From assembly GCA_932294295.1 (NCBI GenBank), contig OW028585.1, positions 14,230,771 through 14,294,770 of the forward strand: a stretch of DNA of 64,000 nt, written 5' to 3'. Under the pieces are notes generated by a model. The model was not told the DNA's origin. It saw only the letters and a list, made by a program, of their open reading frames with translations, and ran no database searches. The number at the start of each line of letters is the position of its first letter. The first letter of the stretch is position 1. This DNA comes from Alitta virens. Its lineage: Eukaryota; Annelida; Polychaeta; Phyllodocida; Nereididae. This document shows, piece after piece, positions 11,890 through 21,530 of the stretch. Both the position numbers and the translations under genes were made by a program.

Positions 11890-12540
11890 GGGGCGATCAC
11901 AGTGGGGATGGCGAGTTAGCGTGGATGACAAAAACTTTCTACTCCTGCTTATCCTTGTCCATACGTAATTCAATCAGCGAGCAATGTACGGATACTCATG
12001 ATAATACTTAGACTGCTCCTGGTCCCTCTAGATCACTCATAGATATCCGAGTGGAAAAATGTTTAAGCATGTTTTAAAAATTTGGTGGACTTCCGAGTAG
12101 TGAACTTGTTTACCTTACGGGAATCAATTGGGAGTCGCACGGCAATTGATTGGCAAGTGATCTACGGACGTCCATGGCCACTTGCGAGCACTTGTGCTCA
12201 CTCAGGTGCATACAGGGGAGGCTGTCCACTCATGTATACTCGCCATGTACTCGTGGTCAGTCTTGTACAGCTCGGGAGATGCTCGTGAGACGCCCAGCAG
12301 ACCTCTGTGGCCCGCCCGTCATTCCATCGTCTGCGCTGGCACCGTGCCCATCTGTGTCCACCCGTGCCCATCCATAGCCCTCTCCTTCACTCGTGGACCA
12401 CTCGCCGAGCGATCTACGAGTGCCTCACGAACGCTCGTCGATAGAATTTATACTTGAGTCAGCACAAGTGAGCACGTATATAATCAATCTTGGACATACG
12501 TGGTCACTCGTCTCTCCCACTCATGAGAGTGTGAACAGGG
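11890..12540. repeat. GC-richer block, probable decayed DNA element
   Basis: Base composition rises sharply against the flanks. Words such as CTCGTG, CACTCGT and CGAGTG recur. The outer ends (GGGCGATCACAGTGGG near 11890 and CACTCATGAGAGTGTGAACAGGGCTG near 12520, read in two parts) are weakly complementary. Three overlapping frames (12082-12457) in all plus frames lack any family motif and look like composition effects. The 13.1-15.1 kb element also contains CTCG-rich arrays, so a relation is possible. Confidence 0.4.
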
Positions 12541-12783
12541 CTGAAGAGTTTAAGCTCCCTTGATGACTCATACTGGCATTCATGACTTTGGTTTGCTAAA
12601 CCTTGTCATGTATGACAAGGATTAGGACACCACCTGCCTGTTAGTTTAAGTGCATTAATGTTATAGTTCTGTTCCGGAAACAAAAGTGTTACAACGAGTC
12701 CCAGGACTACCATGGACTGATTGTAGTGCTAATGATTGTAGGCATCTCTACTATACAAGAAACAATTATACAATTGGTATATA

Positions 12784-12887
12784 TGTGAGACATGATGATA
12801 TGTACACCCGAAAATGTATGTGTACAACAAGGCCGATAGGCAGATTTGTACATAAATTTTGAGGATGTATGTATCTCATGTCTCACA
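12784..12887. mobile_element. Foldback MITE with TGTGAGACATGA ends
   Basis: The left end TGTGAGACATGATGATATG and the right end ATGTATCTCATGTCTCACA pair. CACCCGAAAATGTA and a TTTTGAGGATGTA arm lie inside. Related copies are at about 30430-30525 and 40240-40325 in the inverted arms. Confidence 0.65.
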
Positions 12888-13102
12888 ATGTAACCATTGT
12901 GCAATTGTTTGTACCGCTGAACCCCAATATCTCTATTAGACAAGGTGCCTTTTTCTAAGTATAATTTTTTTATGATTTATTATTTTCATATATTACACGG
13001 CTATATTGCATGGTACATTTTGGAGGTGGAATAGGTCTTTTATATGTACAAACAAATCATTGTACCTTCGTACTTAAGTGAATAAAGGACCATTATAAAC
13101 TC

Positions 13103-15055
13103 TAAAGCCCCGTTCCCACATAGCCGAGTTTCTCGTAGTCAACTCGTAGTATTACGTAACACGCCTCTCGGGCCCAATTCGTACTAAACTCTGCGATTAC
13201 TCCTCGCACTCGAGAGATGTTCGGCGAGAAACTCCTGTGACTCGTAGCGAACTCGTGAGATTTGGAGCCGAGTATCCCGAGTATGCCGCGCTGCACGGCA
13301 CACTCAGCGGATTTTCCAGGAGTTTCAAAAACTCGGCCATGACTCGCCGAGTACCAGGAGTAACTCGGCGAGTAACTCCTCTAACTCGCCGAGTTACTCC
13401 TCGAACTCGGCGAGTTACTTGGCGCTAATTTCACTCGTACTACACTCAGGGGGATGTTCAGGAGTGCGAGGAGTAACTTGGCGAGTTGTAGGAGTAACTC
13501 ACCGAGTTGTAGGAGTAACTCACCGAGTAACTCGTCGAGTTCTACCTTTAGTACATGCATCATCAGCGTAGGGGGTCGTATATAATTTAAAAGGCCGCTG
13601 CTCCTCTAATATTAGTCCGATTTTCGTCAAATAAAGATTGTTTTGTAGTATAATTCATAGTGACTCCATAGGTTTTTTCGGATTGAAAATATACCAAATA
13701 TTAAGCGAGATATTCGTCTGAGAATGCAGCTAGGTTGGCGGAGGCAAACAGTGGTGCTCTCGCAGACGTCCGCGCCCGGACTGTATCAATGCAGGTAAGG
13801 CTGAGCGCTACTTTAAAAGGCTGCTGCTCCCCTAATATAAGTCGGATTTTCGTCAAATAAATATTGAATTATAGTCGAGTTCATATTTATTCCACACAAA
13901 TTTTCAGATTGAAAATAGACCAAATATTAAGCGAGATATTTGTCTGAGAAGGCAGGTAGTCTGGCGGCGGCAAGGTGCTCTGTGTATGGCCCTGACTTGA
14001 ATGGTGTGGTCAATATTTTTGACCATTTTATATACATTGTTTGGATGAGCATTATTGCAATTCATTTCTACTCATTCTGCCAACTGCCATGACTGTTATG
14101 TCAATTGCTATTAGCATTTTGAATGATACAAAGAATGGGTGTAGAGAATACAGCAAATTCAATACATGTGTCAATTGCCTAATTGCCTAAATTGGGGTTA
14201 TTTGACCTATCATTTCATGGTTTGTTCAAAGATGACACAGTAATTGCTATTAGCATTTTGAATGATACAAAGAATGGGTGTAGAGAATACAGCAAATGCT
14301 CAATACATGTGTCAATTGCCTAATTGCCTAAATTGGGGTTCTTTGACCTGTCATTTCATAGTTTGTTCAAAGATGACACAGTAATATGACATTGTCTTGA
14401 TTGTCATTCACAATTACAAAAATATGTAATTGCTTTCATTAATTAAAAGCAATATATTTTATTGTAATTACCAGGCAATGATTATATTTGTATAACTTTC
14501 TTATCTTTTTGTGTTAATTTGAATCTTATTGTGATATTATGATCATTATAAATTTGTGTATATTTTTGTAAAATTTAAATCTATTATTGAAATTGTAATT
14601 AGTATTTGTGATTTGATCTGTGATTTTATTTGCTATCTTTAATTTACTTATACTGGTGCTCCCTGAAGCGTCCGCGCCCGGACTGTATTAATGCAGAAAG
14701 CTGAGCGCTTCTTTAAAAAGCAACTGTCCCCTTAATATTAGTCAGATTTTCGTCAAATATGATTGAATTGTAGCATAGTTCATACTAATTCCACACGTCT
14801 TTTCAGATCGAAAATAGACCAAATATTAAGCGAGATATGCGTCTGAGAATGCAGGTAGGCTGGCGTCGTCGAGTCACTCCTACAACTCGGCGAGTCACCT
14901 GCCGAGTGACCCGCAGAACCCGCCGAGTAACTCGGCGAGTAACCCGCCGAGTCACTTTTTCCGCCAGAATTCGTCGCCAACTCCTCGAATTTTGGCTGTT
15001 ACGTAATACTACGAGTTGACTACGAGAAACTCGGCTATGTGGGAACGGGGCTTTA
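13103..15055. mobile_element. Non-autonomous DNA transposon with perfect 58-bp TIRs
   Basis: 13103-13160 and 14998-15055 are exact reverse complements over 58 bases (outer end TAAAGCCCCGTTCCCACATA). Inside the TIRs are arrays of CTCGGCGAGT/ACTCGCCGAG words on both sides (13240-13545 and 14870-14960), a subterminal repeat layout typical of transposase-binding arrays. The centre has three copies of a ~155-bp unit (about 13583-13745, 13813-13975, 14711-14865) and a ~140-bp direct duplication (about 14102-14235 and 14245-14380). No transposase frame was found; the Arg-Val-Thr-rich frames at 13237, 14803 and 14837 are translations of the CTCGGCGAGT array. No target-site duplication is obvious, so the superfamily is undetermined. 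Confidence 0.85.
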
Positions 15056-15524
15056 CAATAACATTTGCCGCATTTTGCATAACAGGAAATTGGTATTGGG
15101 TGACTAAAAGGTAAACAACCTCTTTTTATTAAAACAACGCACATTTTGTTGTCAATTGAAATTGATACCTTCTTTTGAGGTTTAAAAACAATATTGTTTT
15201 GAGATGCTTCATAGCTATATAAATGTGTCAATAATGATTCAAATATTAGAGAAATTAATCCATGGAGCAAGCAATTGTCAATGAAGAAACAGGCCCTGGA
15301 TTTATCATACTCATTTAGGTGTCTACTTATGTCAGTTGTATTTTTCTCGTCATAACTCTTCAAATTGAAAAACAATTATGTGCATTGAAAAACAATTATT
15401 TGCAATATCAGTTGTTGAGGTTTCATAAAACACTTGTATAGTATGAGACCTATAATATGATAAATGTTCTATTCGTATATTTAGTTCAAGGCGTTTTTAT
15501 ATTTGATTTGTGATGCCCAACATA
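15056..15524. other. No gene seen
   Basis: AT-rich. It includes a small tandem repeat of CATTGAAAAACAATTAT at 15378-15405. Confidence 0.55.
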
Positions 15525-16603
15525 TACATAATGTATGCATGAAAAGTTTGTGATTGATATAAGTAAAACCCTGTGGTCGAAGTCAGTGAAACATCATGGG
15601 CCTAATACTCAGTGTGTGCAATAAGTGGATCGTGTATATGTGACAAACAGGGCACTCGTGTATGTGATAAACAGGCAGCTGCATGGACAGAACGCATGTG
15701 CATGGTTTTGCAATATTAAATAAGTACACTCAAGTGCCTATACACGCTCTACGCGAGGACGCATATCAATGCGTGTGGATGTGCTGAATGCTTGCTGCAT
15801 ATCCACGATTCAAATGCGCCGGAATGTGGACTTGATATCATGTCTACTCACGCGTTGATGTGAGACCAGACTGCAACAAATATACCTCGATTTCTTGCGT
15901 ATGCTTCAGGCTCCGCCCACTGTCTGGCTTACATGAGGATTTTTTCAACGGCGTACTTATTGCTAAATTGCACTGGTGAGTGTATGTATCACATGTGCAT
16001 TAGTAGCAAGAGTTTGAATTGTTTACCAACATTTTATGACAATCAGTATTATGCACATTAATCTGTATAGAAGCATAACACAAACAAGAACAATGCTTTT
16101 TACACATATATTTCCTGCTACTTTCCCATTACATCCATTAGGAACATGAAGGACAAACATTAAAGTCATGAGTCAGAACAAATTATTAATGCAATGAGCA
16201 AACTCTGACTTAATTCAAATATTGCCAAGCCACATATTACACAAATTTCGCTTAAATCATTAATGCTACTTATTCTAGAATCTGTTTCATACTGATCACC
16301 ACTAATGGCAGAGAATGCATATGTACAAAGCATCAAACACCTGGCGATTGCTTGAAAGATAACCAAAGGATATACAAAAATATAGATATCACTCCTACGA
16401 GCAATTTAATACAATATAATAACAGATAAGGGATATAATTTTTACCATATTTGTCATCCTCGGCATGGAATTGCATGAAGTCATGATTGTGTTTAACAGG
16501 ATTTGTTTAATATTTGGTAAAGTCAACATGGGTTTTAAACCCCTACGTTGTTCGAATACATGTCTTGTGATATACTCATGCTGTGTTACATTGCTAAACA
16601 TTA
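15525..16603 (+). repeat. Third, older copy of the GRL 5' region
   Basis: This segment matches 40668-41755 in the same orientation (and 29000-30080 inverted) through the upstream region and the start of GRL exon 1. It is visibly more diverged than the two arms are from each other; for example it reads AACATCATGGG where the right arm has GGCGTCGTGGG. It ends at ACATTAT and is joined through a 22-bp AT filler to the capsid remnant at 16626. Confidence 0.9.
16465..16603 (+). pseudogene. Truncated GRL exon 1
   Basis: The frame opens with the same Met-Glu-Leu-His-Glu-Val as the intact GRL genes and covers about the first 46 residues, through the start of helix 1. Several substitutions separate it from both intact copies. 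The homology stops at the rearrangement junction near 16603 and the frame closes soon after in AT-rich filler. It cannot make a receptor. Confidence 0.9.
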
Positions 16604-16625
16604 TTATGTATATAATTAATATATA
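16604..16625. other. Rearrangement junction filler
   Basis: 22 bp of TATGTATATAATTAATATAT-type sequence separates the GRL-derived copy from the truncated Maverick capsid gene. It belongs to neither neighbour as seen in the other copies, so it marks the left breakpoint of the inverted duplication. Confidence 0.75.
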
Positions 16626-17307
16626 TTAAATTGCCGCTGTAACTGTCACTTTCAACAAAACCACAAATTACTTTAGTTGCGCATTCGGAGTTGAAAATGT
16701 TATCATAATAAATCCCCGAGATCCACTAGCTATGTTAAAAGACTTCATTTGAACTCTAGTAAAAGGGTAAATTGCATTAGATTTTTCAAGGCTTTTTGCA
16801 TGACCTGTAATAATTGTTGGCATTACTTCAATGTAATAGGCCTTTAAACAAATGTCTTCAATTTCGAAATCATTATTATCTAAATAAAACATTTGACTTT
16901 TTAATTGTGTTTCTTTAGCATCAAATGACGTTTTAAGCAAAGTTTGAAAATATGCTTTGTATGGGTAAGTATTATTGGGCATTGAAAGAGATTGTCTATT
17001 CGATTCCAAAGTGACTGTAATGTTAAATTAATAGGACAAACTGCTGCACCTTTCACAATTTTTGTACCATCCTCCTTACTATCTTTGCTTTGAGGTACAA
17101 CTTTGTTCGTTTAAGATCTAAATAGTGCTTAGAATTTCCGCCTAAAACAAATACAACGGGTGCATCTTGACTAGATATTTGATTTGTGGGGTGATATTCC
17201 ACAATTAACACATGTTCTATTACACTTTGAACAGTAGGTGGTGCAAAAACATTTAATTGTGTTGGAACTCCAAGCTCTGATGCACTATGTACAGAATCAC
17301 CAATCAT
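16626..17307 (-). pseudogene. Major capsid protein-like, 3'-truncated
   Basis: Two frames are separated by a frameshift near 17070: 17307-17053 and 17009-16668. The N-terminal part has the family signature of a conserved leucine/phenylalanine segment, a Ser-Gln-Asp-Ala-Pro-Val-Val-Phe stretch and Tyr-Leu-Asp-Leu-Lys-Arg-Thr-Lys-Leu-Tyr. This is the F54H12.2-like family found next to integrases in Maverick elements and taken as the double-jelly-roll capsid protein. The C-terminal third is missing because the arm ends at 16626. It is non-functional. Confidence 0.8.
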
Positions 17308-17346
17308 AATTGCTGTGTTATATATATGGCTTTAGTACACTTACCT

Positions 17347-17560
17347 ATGTTGCACCCTACACAACAGACTTATGATTTTAAGAAAACGTCCGAATATTTT
17401 CAGCTTCGCTTATTATTGCTTGTTAGTTTCTTTGACTGTGCTTGTGGTGCTCTTCGTTTAACTGCTTGATGAAGACTGATTTCTTTCTTATTTTCCTCCC
17501 CTTCTTCAATATTGTCAACTTCAGACTGCGCCTGCTCAAGTGTAGCTTCAGCAGGGGTGG
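17347..17560 (-). pseudogene. Small basic-tail protein between capsid genes, left copy
   Basis: Reverse complement of the 53107-53313 frame. The acidic middle (Glu-Glu-Gly-Glu-Glu) and basic end (Lys-Arg-Arg-Ala-Pro) can be followed. No start codon is in frame. It may be the tail of the preceding capsid-related gene rather than a separate protein. Function unknown. Confidence 0.45.
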
Positions 17561-17639
17561 TTATTGTAACATTTATTTTAGGCTCATGATCATTCTTACT
17601 ATCGTTTTAAATTTTGTTAACTACCGTTTAATAAGATGA

Positions 17640-18228
17640 CTCATTATAACCCCCCCCCCCCCCCCCCATCAATTATCAAGTGGTATCTTTCATTATTCGA
17701 TTCCTATTTCCCGTTGATTGACATACAAAATAATTATTCCATTGGTCAAAATTTGGCACATATGGTATTATACCCATTGTACTTTTTGTTCAATATTCCT
17801 TCTACGGAGGTGCAATATCATGTGTGTTGTTTTATCAGAATCGAAAGTTAAATTAACTGGAATTACTGGTTTCACCAGTATATCAACTCTGTCTAATATG
17901 GGTAGCCGTATGTCTGCATAATCCGTTGAAGGAAATGACCGATATAAATAAGTATTATCTGCTCAATGTGGCCACAATACGACTCTTTTTAAAAGCATTG
18001 AATCATGACCTGCTTGAATAATTCCACTTGCTTGTTCTAAATAAATATCAAATATAATGGGTATATTTAAATCTAAAGAATTTTGAGTTTTAATTACCAT
18101 TTCTCTAAGTGAAACAACCCACTCATAATTTAACTCTATCGGAGTGTCAAATATTGATGTAAATTGACTTGGATTGTTTGAGGGAAAAAACTCAATGGAA
18201 TCTTTACTTGTAAGAACTATAGTCTTGC
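17640..18228 (-). pseudogene. Probable minor capsid (penton-like) protein, left copy
   Basis: Counterpart of 52442-53040. Its N-terminal end was lost together with the integrase C-terminus in a ~217-bp deletion whose ends share a short AAGACT/ATAGT-like match. The rest has stops in frame, including the one after Trp-Pro-His seen also in the right copy. A C-run at 17650-17667 matches the G-run at 53018-53030. Confidence 0.5.
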
Positions 18229-18530
18229 AACATATATCTTTGTGGTATCCAGTCAGTGATGTTTACTAAAATGAAAATTTCTTCTGTATACTGATGATTA
18301 TAAGACCTTTTAAACTTATCTTTAGCACGTGACATATGGAGTAAAGTTCCTTTATTTAACTTAGTTTGAAAATTTAATTGCAACTGCTTATTTACATATG
18401 GCATATAAAATTTAGTATATAGTTCAAACTGATTAGTTGTATTTACCTATGATGGAGCCATTTTAATTGAAGTGTGGTAAGAATTATTGTAGGATTGAGT
18501 AATATCTTGCAAAACGTTTATGTAACGAAA
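18204..18530 (-). pseudogene. Maverick-type integrase, C-terminal piece
   Basis: Reading leftward from about 18530, the translation gives Tyr-Asn-Asn-Ser-Tyr-His-Thr-Ser-Ile-Lys-Met, the conserved end of the rve-type core in Polinton integrases, then a Lys-Phe-Lys-Arg/Tyr-Thr-Glu-Glu-Ile-Phe SH3-like part. One in-frame stop precedes Met-Ala-Pro in this copy. The catalytic N-terminal two thirds and the chromodomain are absent. Confidence 0.75.
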
Positions 18531-18798
18531 TGTTTGCTCACTTTTATTAGCTCAAATGATCAAAGTGCGATGTTTGAGAATCACACCCAGGTCAGGTGGC
18601 CTTAATTTACATATATGAATATTCTAATTGCATGCATCACATTTGCATACAGTAACTTGTCAAGAAGTCCATAGCAACCATTAAATCTTAATATAGTTCC
18701 CTCCCTTTGCTTCCAATCACAACTAAATAAAGAAGGGTATGCTAATCTACACAGCTAAATAAAGTAGGGTATGCTAATCTAGAAATGTGCATATTTAG

Positions 18799-18807
18799 TA
18801 TATAAAG
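18799..18807 (+). promoter_or_regulatory. TATA box of the TIR Ser-rich gene
   Basis: TATATAAAG lies 32 bp before the ATG at 18839. Just upstream, GGGTATGCTAATCTA occurs twice, so ATGCTAAT (one change from a POU octamer) is duplicated, and ATTTGCAT lies near 18648. The same layout is kept in the other two TIR copies (51655-51663 and 55847-55856). Confidence 0.6.
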
Positions 18808-18838
18808 CAAATTGTAGTTTGTGGGATTACCAGTTATC

Positions 18839-19168
18839 ATGGCTAGAACGAGGTGTGATTTGATGAATGAAATGGCCGCTGTAAAGAAAAAGAAATTTCA
18901 AGAGGAAGCAGTTGCTATAATAGACAGCAATGACACCGACGATTCACCCGAAACTCTGGAATTTTTCAAGAAATCTCTGAAGTTTAAACGAACATCAACT
19001 TCAACATCTGATCAGCCGTCGACTTCAACATCTGATCAGCTGTCAACTTCAACATCTGATCAGTCTTCAGCTTCATCATCAGATCATCCGTCAACTTCAA
19101 AATCCGATCAGCAGTCAACTTCAAAATCCGATCAGTCTTCAACTTCAAAATCTTCAAAATCGAAGTAA
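18839..19168 (+). CDS. TIR-encoded Ser-rich repeat protein, left copy
   Basis: A 109-residue frame starting Met-Ala-Arg-Thr-Arg-Cys-Asp-Leu, just after the TATA box. The N-terminal 20 residues are basic (Lys-Lys-Lys-Lys-Phe), an acidic stretch follows (Asp-Thr-Asp-Asp), then Phe-Lys-Lys-Ser-Leu-Lys-Phe-Lys-Arg. The C-terminal half is eight tandem Ser/Thr-rich heptamers of type Thr-Ser-Thr-Ser-Asp-Gln-Pro ending Ser-Lys-Ser-Lys. This is the only one of three copies whose frame is uninterrupted. No family is recognised; a small structural or DNA-binding virion protein is one possibility. An upstream in-frame ATG at 18821 lies too near the TATA box to be the likely start. Confidence 0.6.
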   Translation: MARTRCDLMNEMAAVKKKKFQEEAVAIIDSNDTDDSPETLEFFKKSLKFKRTSTSTSDQPSTSTSDQLSTSTSDQSSASSSDHPSTSKSDQQSTSKSDQSSTSKSSKSK

Positions 19169-19414
19169 ATTATTATTTAGTGTTTATAAATCATGTATAT
19201 ATCATTAAGCAGATGTATGTATCTTAATGTTGTTTCATAACACAAATTGAACTTTACTTTAGTAATTTATATAACTAATAATATTATATATGTATTAAAC
19301 CCTTCCTTATAAACAAGTTACTATAGTGTAATTATACAGGGATTTAGTAAGCAGTACTGCTTATTAAATGTACTGATTTTGTATGTTATTCTTGAACGAA
19401 TTTTCTATTTCAGA

Positions 19415-19891
19415 ATGACCTTTAACTCGGGGAGAGCAAGATTCGCAGCGCTTTCAGCCCCTGCCTATGCCAACAAAAACCGTCGATTTCAGCTTGGTGA
19501 GTTTATGTACTCAGGAGGCTTCAAGAAATCCGGTGAGATGGTAATGCATATGGACCCTATGATTACCGCAGGTCTGCGGTTTTACGCAGAAGAGATTAGG
19601 AATAATCTTTTCTATAACTGTAACTGAGAATTCTGCCTGGGAGGCAATTATTTCGCCAAAATCGATAGTTCCTATGGCGGAATGGTTGACATCAGATAAT
19701 TTTGGGTCCCTCCCACTTCGAAAACAGGTCAAAGAATTCACACTAGAAGAGGTGTTAGGTTAAATCTTTCGAAGTTCGAAAGTTTGATGGATGTGTTGTC
19801 CAAAATTAATCTGCGTTGGGCCACTTTGAGAAACATTAATGAACCCTGCTTTATCAGGCATAAGCAGGCAGCCTTTAGAGACGAGAGGTAG
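19415..19891 (+). pseudogene. PC4-like protein, left TIR copy, two stops
   Basis: Same frame as the intact 56632-57108 gene, but stops replace residues after Tyr-Asn-Cys-Asn (near 19625) and after Val-Asp-Ile-Arg (near 19697), within the PC4-type domain. CTATTTCAG immediately before the ATG resembles a 3' splice site. The first stop is shared with the middle TIR copy, as expected if this arm was duplicated from that one. Confidence 0.8.
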
Positions 19892-19969
19892 GAATGCAAA
19901 TATGTAACCCTGGAAAACGTCTATATTAAGGAAGAGTGCCAAATTTTGTTATGCCAAAGTTTGTTATGT

Positions 19970-21132
19970 ACAATAGATATATATTTAGAGTTTCTCGTTT
20001 ATTTAACTAATCACTCACTTTTCTAGCCATGTTAATTAGTACTTTCGCATTGATTCTGTGCTATTATCAATATTCGTATATAATAATGTTAATTCATTAT
20101 AACAATGTTTCGCTATATTACACTATATTTTTGTATTTAACATTTCGTAATTATCTATATATTTCTTTAAATACAACGATTACAGAGAGTGTTTGTAATT
20201 AAAGTTGTTTAAACATTGCAACTTTAAATGCATATTTCATGTCAAGTAATAAATGTGGTTAACTGCAATTTATTTGTTATTCAATCCTCTCTAATATTAA
20301 TTTCAACTCTAATATTAAAAATATATTAATCACAACTTGGTAATCTTATAGTTATAACAATTAATATAAGAATGAGAAACCGTTAGAGGAAAGGAAGAAG
20401 AAGAAGAAATGTTTACCTTTGTTTAAACTATTTTCTAATAATTTAAATTGAAAATATTTACTAAGTTATGTGGTAAAAGTAATATAGAATGAACCATTTT
20501 ATTAAAATGTTAACATTTGATTCTTTATATTCTTTATCAACTATTTCACTTTCAATGAGTGTTCGCATTGTAATATTTAATGTGCAATAATTTGTTTAAC
20601 TATTATTTCTAAAGTCGCCTAAAAATATACCTTTCATTAAAATGATTACATTATTACGACTTTATATCATTGGTTTGGAGTTGTTATTGAAAGAGTACAT
20701 AATTTATTTAAACTTTAAGCATCATTGTTTTAGCAACATTACACAATAGTCAGAGTTAAACTTAGATAACTTTATCAGCACAATTGGTATTAATACTTAA
20801 ATCATTAATAGCCTCAATTAATTTAATGAGGCGTTTAGTGCAGCACTTAATTCATTACTAAATAGTTACATAATTTACACTACTGTTAAGGGTCTTTTAG
20901 GTTGATTTAAAACAACTGGTCTACATTTTCCCTATATTTTTCCTGTTACAAACCAGAGGGAGCATTTGTTCTATAGATAATTTGAGAGCCAACAGGCTCC
21001 CCCTACCAGAGTCTTGGTTGTATTAAAAAGTTGTGTGACAACAGGCTCTCTCTACTGGAGTCTTGGTTGCATTAAAAAGTGGTGTGACAACAGGCTCCCT
21101 CTACTGGAGAAAAAAAATAAAAAATAAAAATG
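19970..21132. other. Non-coding outer half of the TIR
   Basis: About 1.1 kb of AT-rich sequence with no frame, conserved in all three TIR copies. It includes ATTAATAGCCTCAATTAATT with a nearby complementary segment near 20810-20835, and the 49-bp subterminal repeats at 20990-21110. Confidence 0.65.
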
Positions 21133-21530
21133 GTGATGACACACAATTTTAGTGACAATTTCGGCGGGAATTTCGAATGAAGTAGGTCAAAGCTGATAGC
21201 ACCGCTGACTAGGTACTACTAATTGCCCCCCAATTAGGGGCTGGTCCTTTGGTCATCAAGCTTCTAGCACGACTGATTCTACCTTGATGTACCTCAGTGT
21301 CCCCTCATCTAATTCCTCCAAGGTCAAACACTTTTACCTGGGTGTCTAGCTAATCCTTGTCATAAGGTTCAGTGAAAGCAGGCCATGAATGCCAGTATGA
21401 GTCATCAAGGGTAGCTGGTATCAGCAATGACTTATCAAGCATGGTTTTCACTGTAAAAGTGAATAAAATCTTACATATCAATTCTACCAGCTGTAATATC
21501 ATACACAGCTATTTCGTTTTAAATTTTCAG

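Larger units (their letters stand above)
16626..21132 (-). mobile_element. Truncated Maverick/Polinton element, left arm
   Basis: From right to left (element orientation): outer TIR end at about 21132, PC4-like and Ser-rich genes within the TIR, then integrase C-terminus, minor capsid and the start of the major capsid gene, where the element is cut at 16626. Order and sequence match 49369-54073. It was copied as part of the inverted duplication and is not an independent insertion, because the host flank beyond 21132 is the same paraoxonase intron. Confidence 0.9.
18541..21132 (+). repeat. Maverick TIR copy in the left arm
   Basis: Direct copy of the right TIR (55541-58370) and inverted copy of 49369-51920. 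The inner boundary is at TTTTATTAGCTCAAATGATC. The outer boundary has two and a half copies of a 49-bp subterminal repeat (GTCTTGGTTGCATTAAAAAG, then ACAGGCTCCCTCTACTGGA). Confidence 0.92.

Noticed and set aside
12082..12457. Three overlapping plus-strand frames of 68-91 residues
   Set aside because: Occur in all frames of a GC-richer block; composition effect without motif.
14803..15375. 190-residue minus-strand frame
   Set aside because: Its Arg-Val-Thr-Arg repeats are the transposon CTCGGCGAGT array and TIR; the rest is unrelated flank.
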